Shown here: piece by piece, positions 25,418-34,969 of the stretch | Layout of the letters: every line of letters starts with the position of its first letter | Position numbering within the stretch: the first letter of the stretch is position 1 | DNA from: Mycobacteriaceae bacterium | Lineage (GTDB): Bacteria > Actinomycetota > Actinomycetes > Mycobacteriales > Mycobacteriaceae | Assembly: GCA_019245755.1 (NCBI GenBank) | Contig: JAFARC010000033.1 | Span: 22,601 to 86,600, forward strand | Reading direction: 5' to 3' | Length of the DNA: 64,000 nt | Made by a program: the position numbers and the translations under genes | The notes under the pieces: generated by a model | What the model saw: only the letters and a program-made list of their open reading frames with translations | The model's database searches: none | What the model was told of the DNA's origin: nothing

Positions 25418-28400
25418 GCCTGCTCCTCCGGCTCGATGTGGGCGCCCCCCGCGGTCCGGGTGGTGTCCAGCTGGGTGCCGGTCCGCGGTGTGATGCCGGC
25501 CCGGCGCCGGTAATCGGCGATGTATTCCAGCAGCGCCGGACCACGCGGCCGTCGCCCCGGCCGGATGTCGCAGGTGGCGACCTTGCTCTCCTGGATGAAC
25601 ACGTTCGGGTCAGCGACCACCCCAAGGAGATCGTTCACCACGTCACCGTCAACCAGCCCGACGTGTCCCCAGTGGTAGGGCATCCACAGCTGGTGCACCA
25701 CCCGGTCCTCGATCCGCAGCGGTGTCATCCGGTCGGTCACGAACACGCGTGCGTCCACCGCGGTGCGGCTGGTGATCACGTGCGCCCAGTCCAGGTGGGC
25801 CAGCCCACGCAGGGCGGCCAGCTCCGGGGACACCTCCACGAAAAGGGCCGGCTGCAGCTCCGCGAGGTACGGCAGCTGCCGGCTCATGCCGCCCGCCGTG
25901 TGGTGCTCGGTCAGCCGCGCCGCGGTGAACACGAACGGGAACACCTCGCCGTGCGGCTCCGGCGGCGACGGGTTCGACGGGTTGTCCGGCCGGCCGTACA
26001 CCTTGCGCACCGGGTTGCCCTGCTGCGCGTACAGCGCGTTGCGCACCGGGGATTCGTGCGGCTCGTAGTGCGTCGGCAACGGGCCGTCCAGCATGCCGTT
26101 GGGCGCGAACAACCAACCCTTGCCGTCGGCCTGCATGATGAACGGGTCATCGCCGCGCAGCGCCTCGACGCCGACCGCGCCCTCGGGTGGGCGGTAGTCC
26201 GGCGGCTTGGTCTTCTCGAAGTCGGGCACGTCGTGGCCGGTCCACTCGCCCTTTTCGGCGTCCCACCAGATGAGCTTCTTGCGCTCGCTCCACGGCCGGC
26301 CCTGCGGGTCGGCGGATGCCCGGTTGTACAGCACCCGCCGGTTCATCGGCCAGGTCCAGCCCCACTCCGACTCGTACGGCCTCTGCTGGTCGTGCGGTTT
26401 GCGTCGCGCCGCCTGGTTGACCTCGCCGGCGTAGACGCCGCTGTAGATCCAGCAGCCGCAGGCGGTGCTGCCGTCGGCCTTGAGGTCGAGGTAGCTGTTG
26501 ACCGCCCGGCCGGTGCGCAACTCGATGCCGTTGATGTGGCGGAGCACGTCCTCGCCCGACGGCTCGTCGCCCTCCATGGCATAGTTCCAGGTCAGCTCCA
26601 GCAGCGGCCGGTCGCGCTCGTCGGTTGAGCCGGCCAGCTTTTCCCGCAGCCTGCGGCCCAGGTGATACATGAACCACAGCTCGGATCGGGCGTCGCCCGG
26701 CGGGTCGACCGCCTTTTCCCGCCATTGCAGCATCCGCTGCGTCTGGGTGAATGTGCCGGCCTTCTCCACGTGCGCCGCGGCCGGCAGGAAGAACACTTCG
26801 GTCCGACAGGTTTGCGGGCGGATCTCGCCGGTCTCGACCTCGGGGCCGTCCTTCCAGAACGTGGCGCTCTCGATCATGACCAGGTCGCGCACGACCAGCC
26901 AGTCGAGGTTGGCCATGCCCAGCCGCTGCAGCCGCCCGTGGGCGGACCCGACCGCCGGGTTCTGGCCCAGCAGGAAGTAGCCGAACACCTTTCCGTCGAC
27001 CATGTCCATGACGGTGCGGTAGGTGCCATGGTCGCCGTTGATCCGCGGCAGGTAGTCGAAGCAGTAGTCGTTGTCGGCGGTGGCCCGCTCCCCCCAGTAC
27101 TCCTTCAGCAGCGACACCATGTAGGTGTCGGCGTTGCGCCAGAAGCCCTTCTGATTCCGTGCGGCTATCGTGCCGAGGTAGTCGGCCAGGGTGGCGTGGC
27201 CGGCGCGCGGCATCGCCAGGTAACCGGGCAGCAGGTTGAACAGCGTCGGCACGTCCGTGGAGCCCTGGATGCTGGCGTGCCCGCGCAGCGCGAACACCCC
27301 GCCGCCGGGCCGGCCGATGTTGCCCAGCAGCAGCTGGATGATGGATCCGGCACGGATGAACTGCGCGCCCATGGAGTGCTGCGTCCAGCCCACGCTGTAC
27401 ACCAGCGCCGCCGTGCGCTCGGGGCCGGAGTTGTCTGCCCAGGCCCGCGCGACCGCGAGCAACTGCTCGGCCGGCACACCGCACACCCGCTCCACCATTT
27501 CCGGTGTGTAGCGGGCGTAGTGCCGCTTGAGGATCTGGTAGACACAGCGCGCATGCTGCAGGGTCGGGTCGGCCGGGATGTCGCCGGCTGCGTCCTCGAT
27601 CGGCGGCCCACCGGATCCGTGCTGCTCCGGCGCGCTGCGCTCCTTCGCGCCCGCCCCGCCGCGGCCGCCCGGATGCGTCGACTCGTAGTGCCAGCTGGCC
27701 GGATCGTAGGAGGCGGAGTCGTGGTCGTAGCCGCTGAACAGCCCGTCCAGGTCCTCGGTGTCCTGGTAGCGCTCGTCGACGAGGAACGAGGCGTTGGTGT
27801 ACGCGGTGACGTACTCGCGGAAGTCCAGCTCGTTGGACAGGATGTAGTTGATCACCCCGCCGAGGAATGCGATGTCACTGCCCGCGCGCAGCGCCACGTA
27901 GCGGTCGGCGACCGCGCTGGTGCGGGTGAACCGCGGGTCGATGTGCACCACCTGCACGCCGCGGGCCTTGGCTTCCATCACCCACTGAAATCCCACCGGA
28001 TGGGCCTCGGCCATGTTGGAGCCCATGATCACGATGAAGTCCGAGTTGACCAGGTCCTGCTGGTAGTCCGTGGCACCGCCGCGACCGAAGGAGGTTCCCA
28101 GACCGGGAACCGTGGCGGAGTGTCAAATACGGGCTTGGTTCTCGATCTGCAGCGCGCCCAGCGCCGTGAAGAGCTTCTTGATGAGGTAGTTCTCTTCGTT
28201 GTCCAGCGTCGCGCCGCCGAGGCTGGCAATGCCCATGGTGCGGCGCAGCCGGTTGCCGTGGCCGTCGGTGTCCTGCCAGCCTTTGCGTCGGGCGTCGAGC
28301 ACCCGGTCGGCGAGCATGTCCATCGCCGTGTCGAGGTCGAGCTCCTGCCATTCGGTCGCGTAGGGGGGGCGGTAGCGCACCGTCAGCTCGCGCTGCGGGC

Positions 28401-28692
28401 CGGTGACCAGCTGCTTGCTCGCCGACCCCTTGGGGCAGAGCCGGCCTCGGGAGATCGGGCTGTCCGGATTGCCCTCGATCTGGTCGACCTGCCCGTCGCG
28501 GACATACACGTTCTGGGCGCAGCCGACCGCACAGAAGGGGCAGACGGAGTGGGCGACGCGGTCGGCGGCGGCGGTGCGGGGCGTGAGGCCCGCGGAGCGG
28601 GCGGACTGCGCGGCCTTGCCGCGGCCCAATGCGTCGGATCCGGTCACCTGCCGATAGACCGGCCACGACCGGATCAACTTCCCGATGTCCAT
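25414..28692 (-). CDS. fdh: Selenocysteine-containing formate dehydrogenase, catalytic alpha subunit
   Basis: One 1,092-residue protein read through an in-frame TGA at 28123-28125, residue 190. Before it: [4Fe-4S] Cys at 51, 54, 58 (CPFCAVGC) and GRLCPKG. Around it: ENQARI-U-HSATVPGLG, followed by SFGRGGATDYQQDL, aligning with E. coli FdnG/FdhF at Sec. After it come the molybdopterin-binding domains (HIDPRFTRTSAVADRY, GNIGRPGGGVFALRGHASIQG). The reaction is formate to CO2, or the reverse, with Mo or W-bis-MGD. There is no twin-arginine signal, so it should face the cytoplasm. The ATG at 28692 has GGAGGGGA upstream. A SECIS hairpin follows the TGA. Gene callers would split it at 28123. Confidence 0.95.
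28093..28125 (-). promoter_or_regulatory. Bacterial SECIS element with UGA(Sec) codon
   Basis: On the minus strand TGA (28125-28123) is followed by 11 nt, then the perfect stem GGTTCCC/GGGAACC (28111-28105 with 28099-28093) closed by the loop GGTCT. E. coli fdhF has, from memory, the same 11-nt spacing and a GGUCU apical loop, which is what SelB binds. The stem is pure Watson-Crick, 7 bp, within the coding sequence. Confidence 0.9.
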
Positions 28693-28733
28693 GGGCTTCC
28701 CCTCCGTCCGGTCGCCCAGCCGCGACCCGGCCT

Positions 28734-28761
28734 TTGTTGTGATCAACCTTGTTGTGATCAA
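28734..28761. promoter_or_regulatory. 13-bp direct repeat upstream of the formate dehydrogenase genes
   Basis: TTGTTGTGATCAA occurs at 28734-28746 and again at 28749-28761, a 15-bp period, in the 73-bp gap between selB and fdh. Each copy has a TGATCA core. The position, about 42 bp upstream of the fdh ATG, suggests an activator or repressor site, so fdh may have its own promoter within the sel operon. Confidence 0.5.
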
Positions 28762-28765
28762 ACCG

Positions 28766-30478
28766 TCAGGCTCGGCGCTGCGCAACAACGAGCGTCCGGG
28801 TGCCGTCACTGCCTCGCCGGGTGATCCGCCGCGCGTCAAGCTGTTCCAGCAGGGGCACCGCGACGCGGCGGCTGGTGCCCAGGGCGCGCCGGGCCTCGCT
28901 GACGGTGAATGGCTGCGGCAGCGTCGCGAGTATTCCGGCTGCCCGCTCCAGCGCGTCGGGACCGAGCACGACACCGTCGGCGATGCGGGTCAGCCGCCCG
29001 GCGCGCACCGCCGCGGCCAGTTCCCGGGTGCCTAGCTTCAGGTCGGCCAGCTCGTCGGCCTCCGGGGCGCGGAACGGCTCGGCGGCCAGCCACTCCTGCA
29101 CCGTGCGGACCGCCCTGTCCACCCGCGGCGGCAGGCCCCCGCCCGGCGGGCGGACCAGTCCGTCGGCCACCTCGAGGCCCGTGCCCTCGAGCAGCTTTCC
29201 CACCAGCTCGGCGGCGGGCAGCCCGAGCTGCTGGCGCAGCGCCTCCAGCGGCATCCCTGCGGCGATGTCGTGCTCGGCGGCCCAGCGCCGCACCACCGCC
29301 GCCACGCGTTCGCGCCGCCCGGCCCACCACTGCGGGTCCACGACGAAATCACCCACCGGCTGCCCGGTCGCCGGCAGGCCCATCGCGTGCAGGTCACCGG
29401 CTCGTGCCCAGTCTGGTGGGCGCAGGCGGCCGCTCGCCAGCTCCTCGGCCCGCATCCGCGCCGCACCGCGACGGCGCAGCTGCGGCGGCCGCACGTCGAG
29501 CACCTCGATCCCGGCGGCGATCCGGTGCTCGCCGGGATCCCGCAGCAATCCGATGTCCCCGACGCGCAGCGGCACCGGCCGTGCCAGGCGCAGCCGCGCG
29601 GCGGCCGTGCCCAGTGGACGGACGTGCACCGGCACGGCGGCGGATCCGAGGTGCAGCACGAGGTGGCGGTGCAGCGCGCCCGCCGACCGCAGGACGACGT
29701 CGATCTCCGCGGTGTCCAACCACGCGCCCGGCGTGCGCACGGTGTCGCCGCGACGGATCTGCTGGCGGTTGACGCCCCGCAGGTTCACCGCGACGCGGGC
29801 CACCGCGGCGGCCTCGGTCCGGTCCAGACCCAGCGACTGCAGGCCGCGTACGGTGACGTGCCGCCCGTGGTGTTCGAGCTCATCGCCCACCCGTATGGTG
29901 CCGGCGGCCAGCGTCCCGGTGACGACCGTGCCGGCGCCGCGTACGGTGAAGCACCGGTCCACCCACAGCCGCACGTCGGCGTCCCGGTCGGGTTGCGGCA
30001 GCCGGTCGACCAGCTCGAGCAGTTGCGCGCGCACCCCGTCGAGGTCGGTGCCGAGCACGATGGGCGGATCGGCGAGCGAGGTGCCCGCGAACCGTTCGCT
30101 GGCCTGCTCGATGACGGGCCTGGGATCGGCGAGGTCGGCCTTGCTGATCACGAGCAGCGCCTCGCGCACCCGCAGGGCGTCGAGCGCGGCGAGATGCTCG
30201 CCGGATTGCGGCATCCAGCCTTCGGTGGCCGCCACCACGAACAGCACAGCGGGCACCGGGCCCACGCCGGCGAGCATGTTGGCGACGAACCGTTGGTGGC
30301 CCGGCACGTCGACGAAGGCGAGCTGCCTCCCGTCGAGTTCGGTCCACGCGTACCCGAGGTCGATCGTGAGGCCACGGCGCTGTTCCTCGGCGAGCCGATC
30401 GGGCCACATCCCGGTCAGCCGGTGCACGAGTGTCGACTTGCCGTGGTCGACGTGCCCGGCGGTGGCTATGACAAACAT
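28766..30478 (-). CDS. selB: Selenocysteine-specific elongation factor SelB
   Basis: A 570-residue translational GTPase. GHVDHGKST is the P-loop (residue 8), RGLTIDLGY switch I, DVPGH G3 (about 57) and SKADL G4. These are followed by two EF-Tu-like beta domains and C-terminal winged helices (about 340-570, ending RRITRRGSDGTRTLVV) that bind the SECIS hairpin. It delivers Sec-tRNA to the UGA at the fdh SECIS. It is shorter than E. coli SelB (614), as in other actinobacteria. The start overlaps selA by 13 bp. Confidence 0.96.
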   Translation of the reverse strand: MFVIATAGHVDHGKSTLVHRLTGMWPDRLAEEQRRGLTIDLGYAWTELDGRQLAFVDVPGHQRFVANMLAGVGPVPAVLFVVAATEGWMPQSGEHLAALDALRVREALLVISKADLADPRPVIEQASERFAGTSLADPPIVLGTDLDGVRAQLLELVDRLPQPDRDADVRLWVDRCFTVRGAGTVVTGTLAAGTIRVGDELEHHGRHVTVRGLQSLGLDRTEAAAVARVAVNLRGVNRQQIRRGDTVRTPGAWLDTAEIDVVLRSAGALHRHLVLHLGSAAVPVHVRPLGTAAARLRLARPVPLRVGDIGLLRDPGEHRIAAGIEVLDVRPPQLRRRGAARMRAEELASGRLRPPDWARAGDLHAMGLPATGQPVGDFVVDPQWWAGRRERVAAVVRRWAAEHDIAAGMPLEALRQQLGLPAAELVGKLLEGTGLEVADGLVRPPGGGLPPRVDRAVRTVQEWLAAEPFRAPEADELADLKLGTRELAAAVRAGRLTRIADGVVLGPDALERAAGILATLPQPFTVSEARRALGTSRRVAVPLLEQLDARRITRRGSDGTRTLVVAQRRA

Positions 30479-31746
30479 GCCAGCACGGCCGTCACCAGCA
30501 GTTCGTCTTCCTCGGGCGCGACGGTGCGCAGGTCCAGCAGGTACCGGCCCGCCTCGAGCCTGCCGACTACCGGCGGGGTGCCGGTGCGCAGCCGGCCGGC
30601 GTAGGACTCGGGCAGGCTCACCCCGGCGCTGGGCAGTTCCACGCCCGGCGCCCCGCCCCCGCCGATGACCGCGACGCAGTCCACCGCGCGCGTGTCGGGC
30701 AGCCGCGCGGCGAGCCGCTGCGCACGGGCGCGCAGCTCGGTCACGTCTGCGGTCAGCGCCTGGGCCACCGGCGGCGCAGGTCCGGCCACGGTCGCTTCCA
30801 GCGCGGCGAGGGTGAGCTTGTCCACGCGCAAGGCCCGCGCGGCGGGATGCCGCCGCAGCCGCTCGATCATGCCGGCCTCGCCGAACAGCAGGCCCGCCTG
30901 CGGCCCGCCGAGCAGCTTGTCGCCGCTGGCGGTGACGAGATCGGCGCCGTCGCGCAGTGTGGTCGTCGCGTCGGGCTCGCCGGGCAGCACCGGGTGCGGG
31001 GTCAGCAGCCCGGAGCCGATGTCGACCACCAGCGGGACGTCCAGCTGCGCCAACTCGGCGACCGTGACCGCCGACGTGAACCCGGTGACCTGAAAGTTCG
31101 ACGGGTGGACCTTCAGGACAAAGCCGGTGTCCGGTCCGATCGCCTCGGCGTAGTCGCGCAGGCCGGTTCGGTTGGTCGTTCCCACCTCCCGGATGCGCGA
31201 CCCGGTCGATTCGAGCAGCTCGGGAATGCGGAATCCGTCGCCGATTTCGATCAGCTCGCCGCGGCTGAGCACGATTTCCTTGCCGGGCGCCAGGGTGATG
31301 GCGGTCAGCAGCAGCGCGGCGGCGTTGTTGTTCACCACGTGCACGCCCCCCGCGGCCGGCACCGCCCCGGCGAGCGCGGCCAGCGCGCCCCGGCCGCGGC
31401 GGGCGCGGCGGCCGGTGGTCAGGTCGAACTCGACGTCGGTGGCACGGCCGGCGGTGACCACCGCGTCGAGCGCGGCCGCTGACAGCGGTGCACGGCCGAG
31501 GTTTGTGTGCACGACGACGCCGGTGGCGTTGACGACGGGCCGCAGGCTCGCCGCGTTGACCGGCAGCGCGGCGACGGCGTGCTCGGCGACCTGCTCCGGC
31601 TCGATCTCCCCGGCGCGCGCCCGTTGCTGCGCCTCGGCGATCACGGACTTCACCAGCGCCCGGCCCAGCAGGCGCTGAGCCTCGGCCAGGCGGGGATGGG
31701 CGAGCAGCACGTCGGTGCGGGGTACCCGCCGCCGCCGATCAGCCAT
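30466..31746 (-). CDS. selA: L-seryl-tRNA(Sec) selenium transferase SelA
   Basis: A 426-residue PLP enzyme. The N-terminal domain, NATGVVVHTNLGRAPLS, HVVNNNAAALLL, SRGELIEIGDGFRIP, and the PLP-lysine in TASGDKLLGGPQAGLL (about residue 280) are all present. It converts Ser-tRNA(Sec) to Sec-tRNA(Sec) using selenophosphate from SelD. The ATG lies 20 bp downstream of the tRNA-Sec gene on the same strand. First protein gene of the operon selA-selB-fdh. Confidence 0.97.
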   Translation of the reverse strand: MADRRRRVPRTDVLLAHPRLAEAQRLLGRALVKSVIAEAQQRARAGEIEPEQVAEHAVAALPVNAASLRPVVNATGVVVHTNLGRAPLSAAALDAVVTAGRATDVEFDLTTGRRARRGRGALAALAGAVPAAGGVHVVNNNAAALLLTAITLAPGKEIVLSRGELIEIGDGFRIPELLESTGSRIREVGTTNRTGLRDYAEAIGPDTGFVLKVHPSNFQVTGFTSAVTVAELAQLDVPLVVDIGSGLLTPHPVLPGEPDATTTLRDGADLVTASGDKLLGGPQAGLLFGEAGMIERLRRHPAARALRVDKLTLAALEATVAGPAPPVAQALTADVTELRARAQRLAARLPDTRAVDCVAVIGGGGAPGVELPSAGVSLPESYAGRLRTGTPPVVGRLEAGRYLLDLRTVAPEEDELLVTAVLACLS

Positions 31747-31766
31747 CTCAGATCCCCGCAGCGTTG

Positions 31767-31858
31767 CGGAGGCGGACGGGAATCGAACCCGCCAGCGACA
31801 GGATCTGCCGCTCCACGGTTTTGAAGACCGCGCCGGTCACCAGACCGGACACGCCTCC
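31767..31858 (-). tRNA. selC: tRNA-Sec (anticodon UCA)
   Basis: A 92-nt cloverleaf. The acceptor is GGAGGCG(T) with (C)CGCCTCC. The D-arm is a long 6-bp stem CCGGTC-TGGT-GACCGG, a hallmark of tRNA-Sec. The anticodon loop is CTTCAAA with TCA at 31824-31822. A long variable arm (AGCGGCAG/CTGTCGCT) and the T-arm GGGTTCGATTCCC complete it. No 3' CCA is encoded. It precedes selA on the same strand and is divergent from selD by 61 bp. Confidence 0.95.
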
Positions 31859-31919
31859 CGGGACCATGGCGAACATCATGGCAAGCCTTCCGGCGCCGGG
31901 CGAATCCGGTGGGTGCAGC

Positions 31920-32921
31920 ATGAGTCCCATGGCCTACCGACTGACCCAGTACGCCCACGGGGGCGGCTGCGCGTGCAAGATTCCACCCGGCGAGCTGGAG
32001 GACGTGATCCGCGGGCTGAGCCGGGCCGCGCCGCGGGATCCGGCCGGCGAGCTGCTGGTTGGGCTGGAATGCGGCGACGACGCGGCCGCAGTGCGCATCC
32101 CGGGCGGCCCGGCGCTGATCGTGACGACCGACTTTTTCACCCCCGTGGTGGATGACGCGTACGACTGGGGCCGGATCGCGGCCACCAACGCACTTTCCGA
32201 CGTGTACGCGATGGGCGGGCGGCCGGTGGTTGCGGTCAACCTGCTGGGGTGGCCGCGCGAGGTGCTGCCGTTCGAGCTCGCGGCCGAGACGCTGCGCGGC
32301 GGGCTGGATGTGTGCGGCGGCGCTGGGTGCCATCTCGCTGGCGGGCACAGCGTCGACGATCCGGAACCCAAGTATGGGCTGGCGGTGACCGCAACGGCAG
32401 ACCCTGACCGGTTGCTGCGCAACGACAAGGGCAAGCCGGGCACGCCGCTGTCGCTGACCAAGCCACTTGGGATCGGCGTGCTCAACGCCCGGCACAAGGC
32501 CACCGGGGAGCGCTTCCCCGAGGCGATTGAAGCGATGACCACGCTCAACGCCGCTGCGGCCGTGGCGGCGCTGGCGGCGGGCGTCGAGTGCGCCACGGAC
32601 ATCACGGGTTTCGGGCTGTTGGGCCACCTGCACAAGCTGGCGCGGGCCAGCGGCGTCACGGCCGTGATCGACTCGACGGCGGTGCCCTACCTGGATGGTG
32701 CGCGGGAGGCGCTGGCGGCCGGCTACGTCAGCGGCGGCACCCGGCGCAACCTGGAGTGGGTGGCCCCGCATGTCGACCTGTCGGCGATCGCTGAACCGGA
32801 GGCGCTTCTGCTTGCCGACGCGCAAACCTCCGGCGGGCTGCTGATCGCGGGCGAGATCCCCGGCGCTGCCGTCATCGGAGAGCTCGTCCCACGCCGTCAG
32901 CACACGATCGTGGTGCGTTGA
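31920..32921 (+). CDS. selD: Selenide, water dikinase SelD
   Basis: A 333-residue enzyme that makes selenophosphate from selenide and ATP. The N-terminal loop RLTQYAHGGGCACKI has Cys, not Sec, at the catalytic position, with the conserved Lys after it. ATP/metal motifs include GDDAAAV, TTDFFTPVVDD, LGGWP-like LLGWPREVLPFE, HSVDDPEPKYG and TDITGFGLLGH. The ATG at 31920 is used; a second ATG at 31929 is possible. Reading further upstream would run into the tRNA-Sec gene. It supplies SelA encoded on the other strand. Confidence 0.96.
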   Translation: MSPMAYRLTQYAHGGGCACKIPPGELEDVIRGLSRAAPRDPAGELLVGLECGDDAAAVRIPGGPALIVTTDFFTPVVDDAYDWGRIAATNALSDVYAMGGRPVVAVNLLGWPREVLPFELAAETLRGGLDVCGGAGCHLAGGHSVDDPEPKYGLAVTATADPDRLLRNDKGKPGTPLSLTKPLGIGVLNARHKATGERFPEAIEAMTTLNAAAAVAALAAGVECATDITGFGLLGHLHKLARASGVTAVIDSTAVPYLDGAREALAAGYVSGGTRRNLEWVAPHVDLSAIAEPEALLLADAQTSGGLLIAGEIPGAAVIGELVPRRQHTIVVR

Positions 32922-33039
32922 GGTTCTGCGCTGAGGTCATGGTCCACCCGCCGAACGCCTCGCAAAAGTCATGTGCGCAGCGCGATCCGCTGCAATGATC
33001 AATCACCGCAGCCGCCCGACACGCGAGGAGCCGGTACAG

Positions 33040-34521
33040 ATGAATAACCCCCGCCGGGTGGCCGCCGTCGTGGCATTCTGCGTACTGGCCTGGTGGGTGT
33101 CACCGCCGCCGTCGCCTTCGGCAGCCCCCGCGGACATCGCACGCGGCACCCAGGTTTTCCAGCGCGCGCAACTACTGAACGTCGATAGCGGCACGGCGCA
33201 TGCCGCCCGCGCGAAAGCAGCCGACACAATGGCTGCCGATCGCGCCATTCTGCCCGCGCTGTTGCAACAGCCGGCGCCCAAACTCACCTTCGACGGCACC
33301 CAGCTCTCGCAGCTCAGTGCGCTGATCGCGACGGCCGGCCCGGCGCACATCACGGTGACCAGCCGGACGTTGCAAGCCGACGCGCCGCTGACCATAACGG
33401 GGCAGAACGTGACGGTCGACTTCTCCGGTGCAGCGATCGAGGCCGGCGCCCAAGCTCCGGTCTGGCTGGTCAAAGTCATGCACGCACGCGGCGTCGCGGT
33501 CCTGAACGCGAAGGTCAACGGCGGCGCAAACGGGTTTCTTGTCGACGGTGGATCCAATATCGCCCTCGACGGCAACGATGTCGGCGGCCTGACCGAAAAC
33601 GGCATCGTGGTCACGGGTTCGTCCTCGAGCTTGTTCATCCACGCCAATCGTCTGCATGACCTGGGGCGCGCCGGCATCATGCTCGATGGTCCGGTCAAAG
33701 CGGCGTCGCTCGAGGGCAATGCGATAGACAATCTGCTCGGTCCCTCGAATTGGGATGCCGGGATTCTGCTGACCAGCCGCGGCGGTGACATCGGAGCCGA
33801 TCCGGACACCTTTTTCCTGCCGGATCATTATTGGGTCGTCCATCAGCCGCTGGTCCAGCGCCTGGCGAATCCCACCCAAAATGTGATCACCGCCAACTCC
33901 ATCCGCAACGGTCTCTCCTCGGGTATCTACAATGACGGTGCCGTCGCGAACGTGTTCCTCGACAACCGGATCGAGGGCAATTCGAAAGAGGGCATCTGCT
34001 TCGACAACGGCGCCACCGCAAATGTCTTCTCCGGTAATCAGGTCACCAACAACGGCAATCGCTGGGGACAGTCGGATACCGATCTTGCGCTGGACTCCGT
34101 GCTCGACGTCGGCCGGGCGCCCGATGGCACCTCGATGGCCAAACTGCCCGGCATCTCGCTGGATAATGCCATCTACAACGACGTTTCGGGCAACGATGTC
34201 AGCGGGAATTTCGGTGGCGGCGTGAAGCTGGTACGCACCGGGATGTCCAACACGATCAGCCAGAACGTCATCGTCGACAACAGCCCCGTCGAGACCGATA
34301 GGTTTCATTTCTTCGGTGTCGAGCTCGGCGCCGCCCCGCCCGACCCGTCCGTCGCCGATCTGGATTTCGTGCCGTCATCCGGCAACACGATTTCCGGCAA
34401 TGCCATTCACGGCAAGCATTACTCGGGCATCTTTGTCGCGCCCGGCGCTGCGCGAAACGATCTGTCCGGTAACGACATCGTCGGCGCGGAGGCCTTCCCG
34501 GTTGAATCCGCGAGCGCATAG
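33040..34521 (+). CDS. Secreted right-handed parallel beta-helix protein
   Basis: A 493-residue product. The signal peptide (MNNPRRVAAVVAFCVLAWWVSPPPSPSAAP in outline) ends near residue 30. The mature part from about 110 is a run of about 22-residue Asn/Gly-rich coils (GGSNIALDGNDVGGL, ANVFLDNRIEGN, ANVFSGNQVTNNG, NDVSGNDVSGN), the PbH1 pattern of pectate-lyase-like folds. Such proteins bind or cleave polysaccharides; no catalytic site can be assigned. GAGGAG nine bases before the ATG. It follows selD by 118 bp, and coexpression is unproven. Confidence 0.85.
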   Translation: MNNPRRVAAVVAFCVLAWWVSPPPSPSAAPADIARGTQVFQRAQLLNVDSGTAHAARAKAADTMAADRAILPALLQQPAPKLTFDGTQLSQLSALIATAGPAHITVTSRTLQADAPLTITGQNVTVDFSGAAIEAGAQAPVWLVKVMHARGVAVLNAKVNGGANGFLVDGGSNIALDGNDVGGLTENGIVVTGSSSSLFIHANRLHDLGRAGIMLDGPVKAASLEGNAIDNLLGPSNWDAGILLTSRGGDIGADPDTFFLPDHYWVVHQPLVQRLANPTQNVITANSIRNGLSSGIYNDGAVANVFLDNRIEGNSKEGICFDNGATANVFSGNQVTNNGNRWGQSDTDLALDSVLDVGRAPDGTSMAKLPGISLDNAIYNDVSGNDVSGNFGGGVKLVRTGMSNTISQNVIVDNSPVETDRFHFFGVELGAAPPDPSVADLDFVPSSGNTISGNAIHGKHYSGIFVAPGAARNDLSGNDIVGAEAFPVESASA

Positions 34522-34969
34522 CCGCCGATCCAGTCCTTGTCCCACGCCTGCATGTCAGGACGGTCCCACTTCCCGGGCATGGTCCCCGTGAAATTGGCAT
34601 AGAGTTTGCTCTGCGAGACGCATAGTCGCCATTACGGGTGCAGCTCGCCCGTCCACGGGTGTAACTGTGTCACAGCTATTTGATGTTGTTTCACATGAAA
34701 TCAGTTATTGTTGCCAGCGAAATAACCGCATGCTGGCGCCGTTGGTGCGGCCGCGCCGCCCCGTCCTGCCGCCTAGGCTCACGCCTGCTGTGCCGACCTG
34801 TTCAGGCTCGCCCAGCCCCGCTTTCCCTGCCGTGAAGTTTAGGATTGGACATTTTTGCTCGTTCGTTAACTGCGCCGCAGCGATTGGAGTACCGTTTTGT
34901 TTGCTGAGCTCCGAGGTGCAATACATATGTTTCGGCGCGACGGGGCTTGACCAAAAGGGAGGTTAACGA
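34522..34969. other. Long intergenic stretch with inverted repeats, no convincing gene
   Basis: About 450 bp, less GC-rich than its surroundings, upstream of the His-rich peptide. It holds TTTCACATGAAA (34689-34700, TTTCA/TGAAA inverted repeat), GTTATT...AATAAC spaced 11 nt just after, and a small ACATATGT palindrome near 34923. An open frame from a GTG at 34667 to 34966 has no family resemblance or ribosome site and is not called. It may carry the regulatory region of the downstream small gene. Confidence 0.5.

Noticed and set aside
34667..34966. 99-codon open frame with a GTG start
   Set aside because: No ribosome site, mixed composition and no recognisable motif; it overlies repeats and the ribosome site of the His-rich gene.
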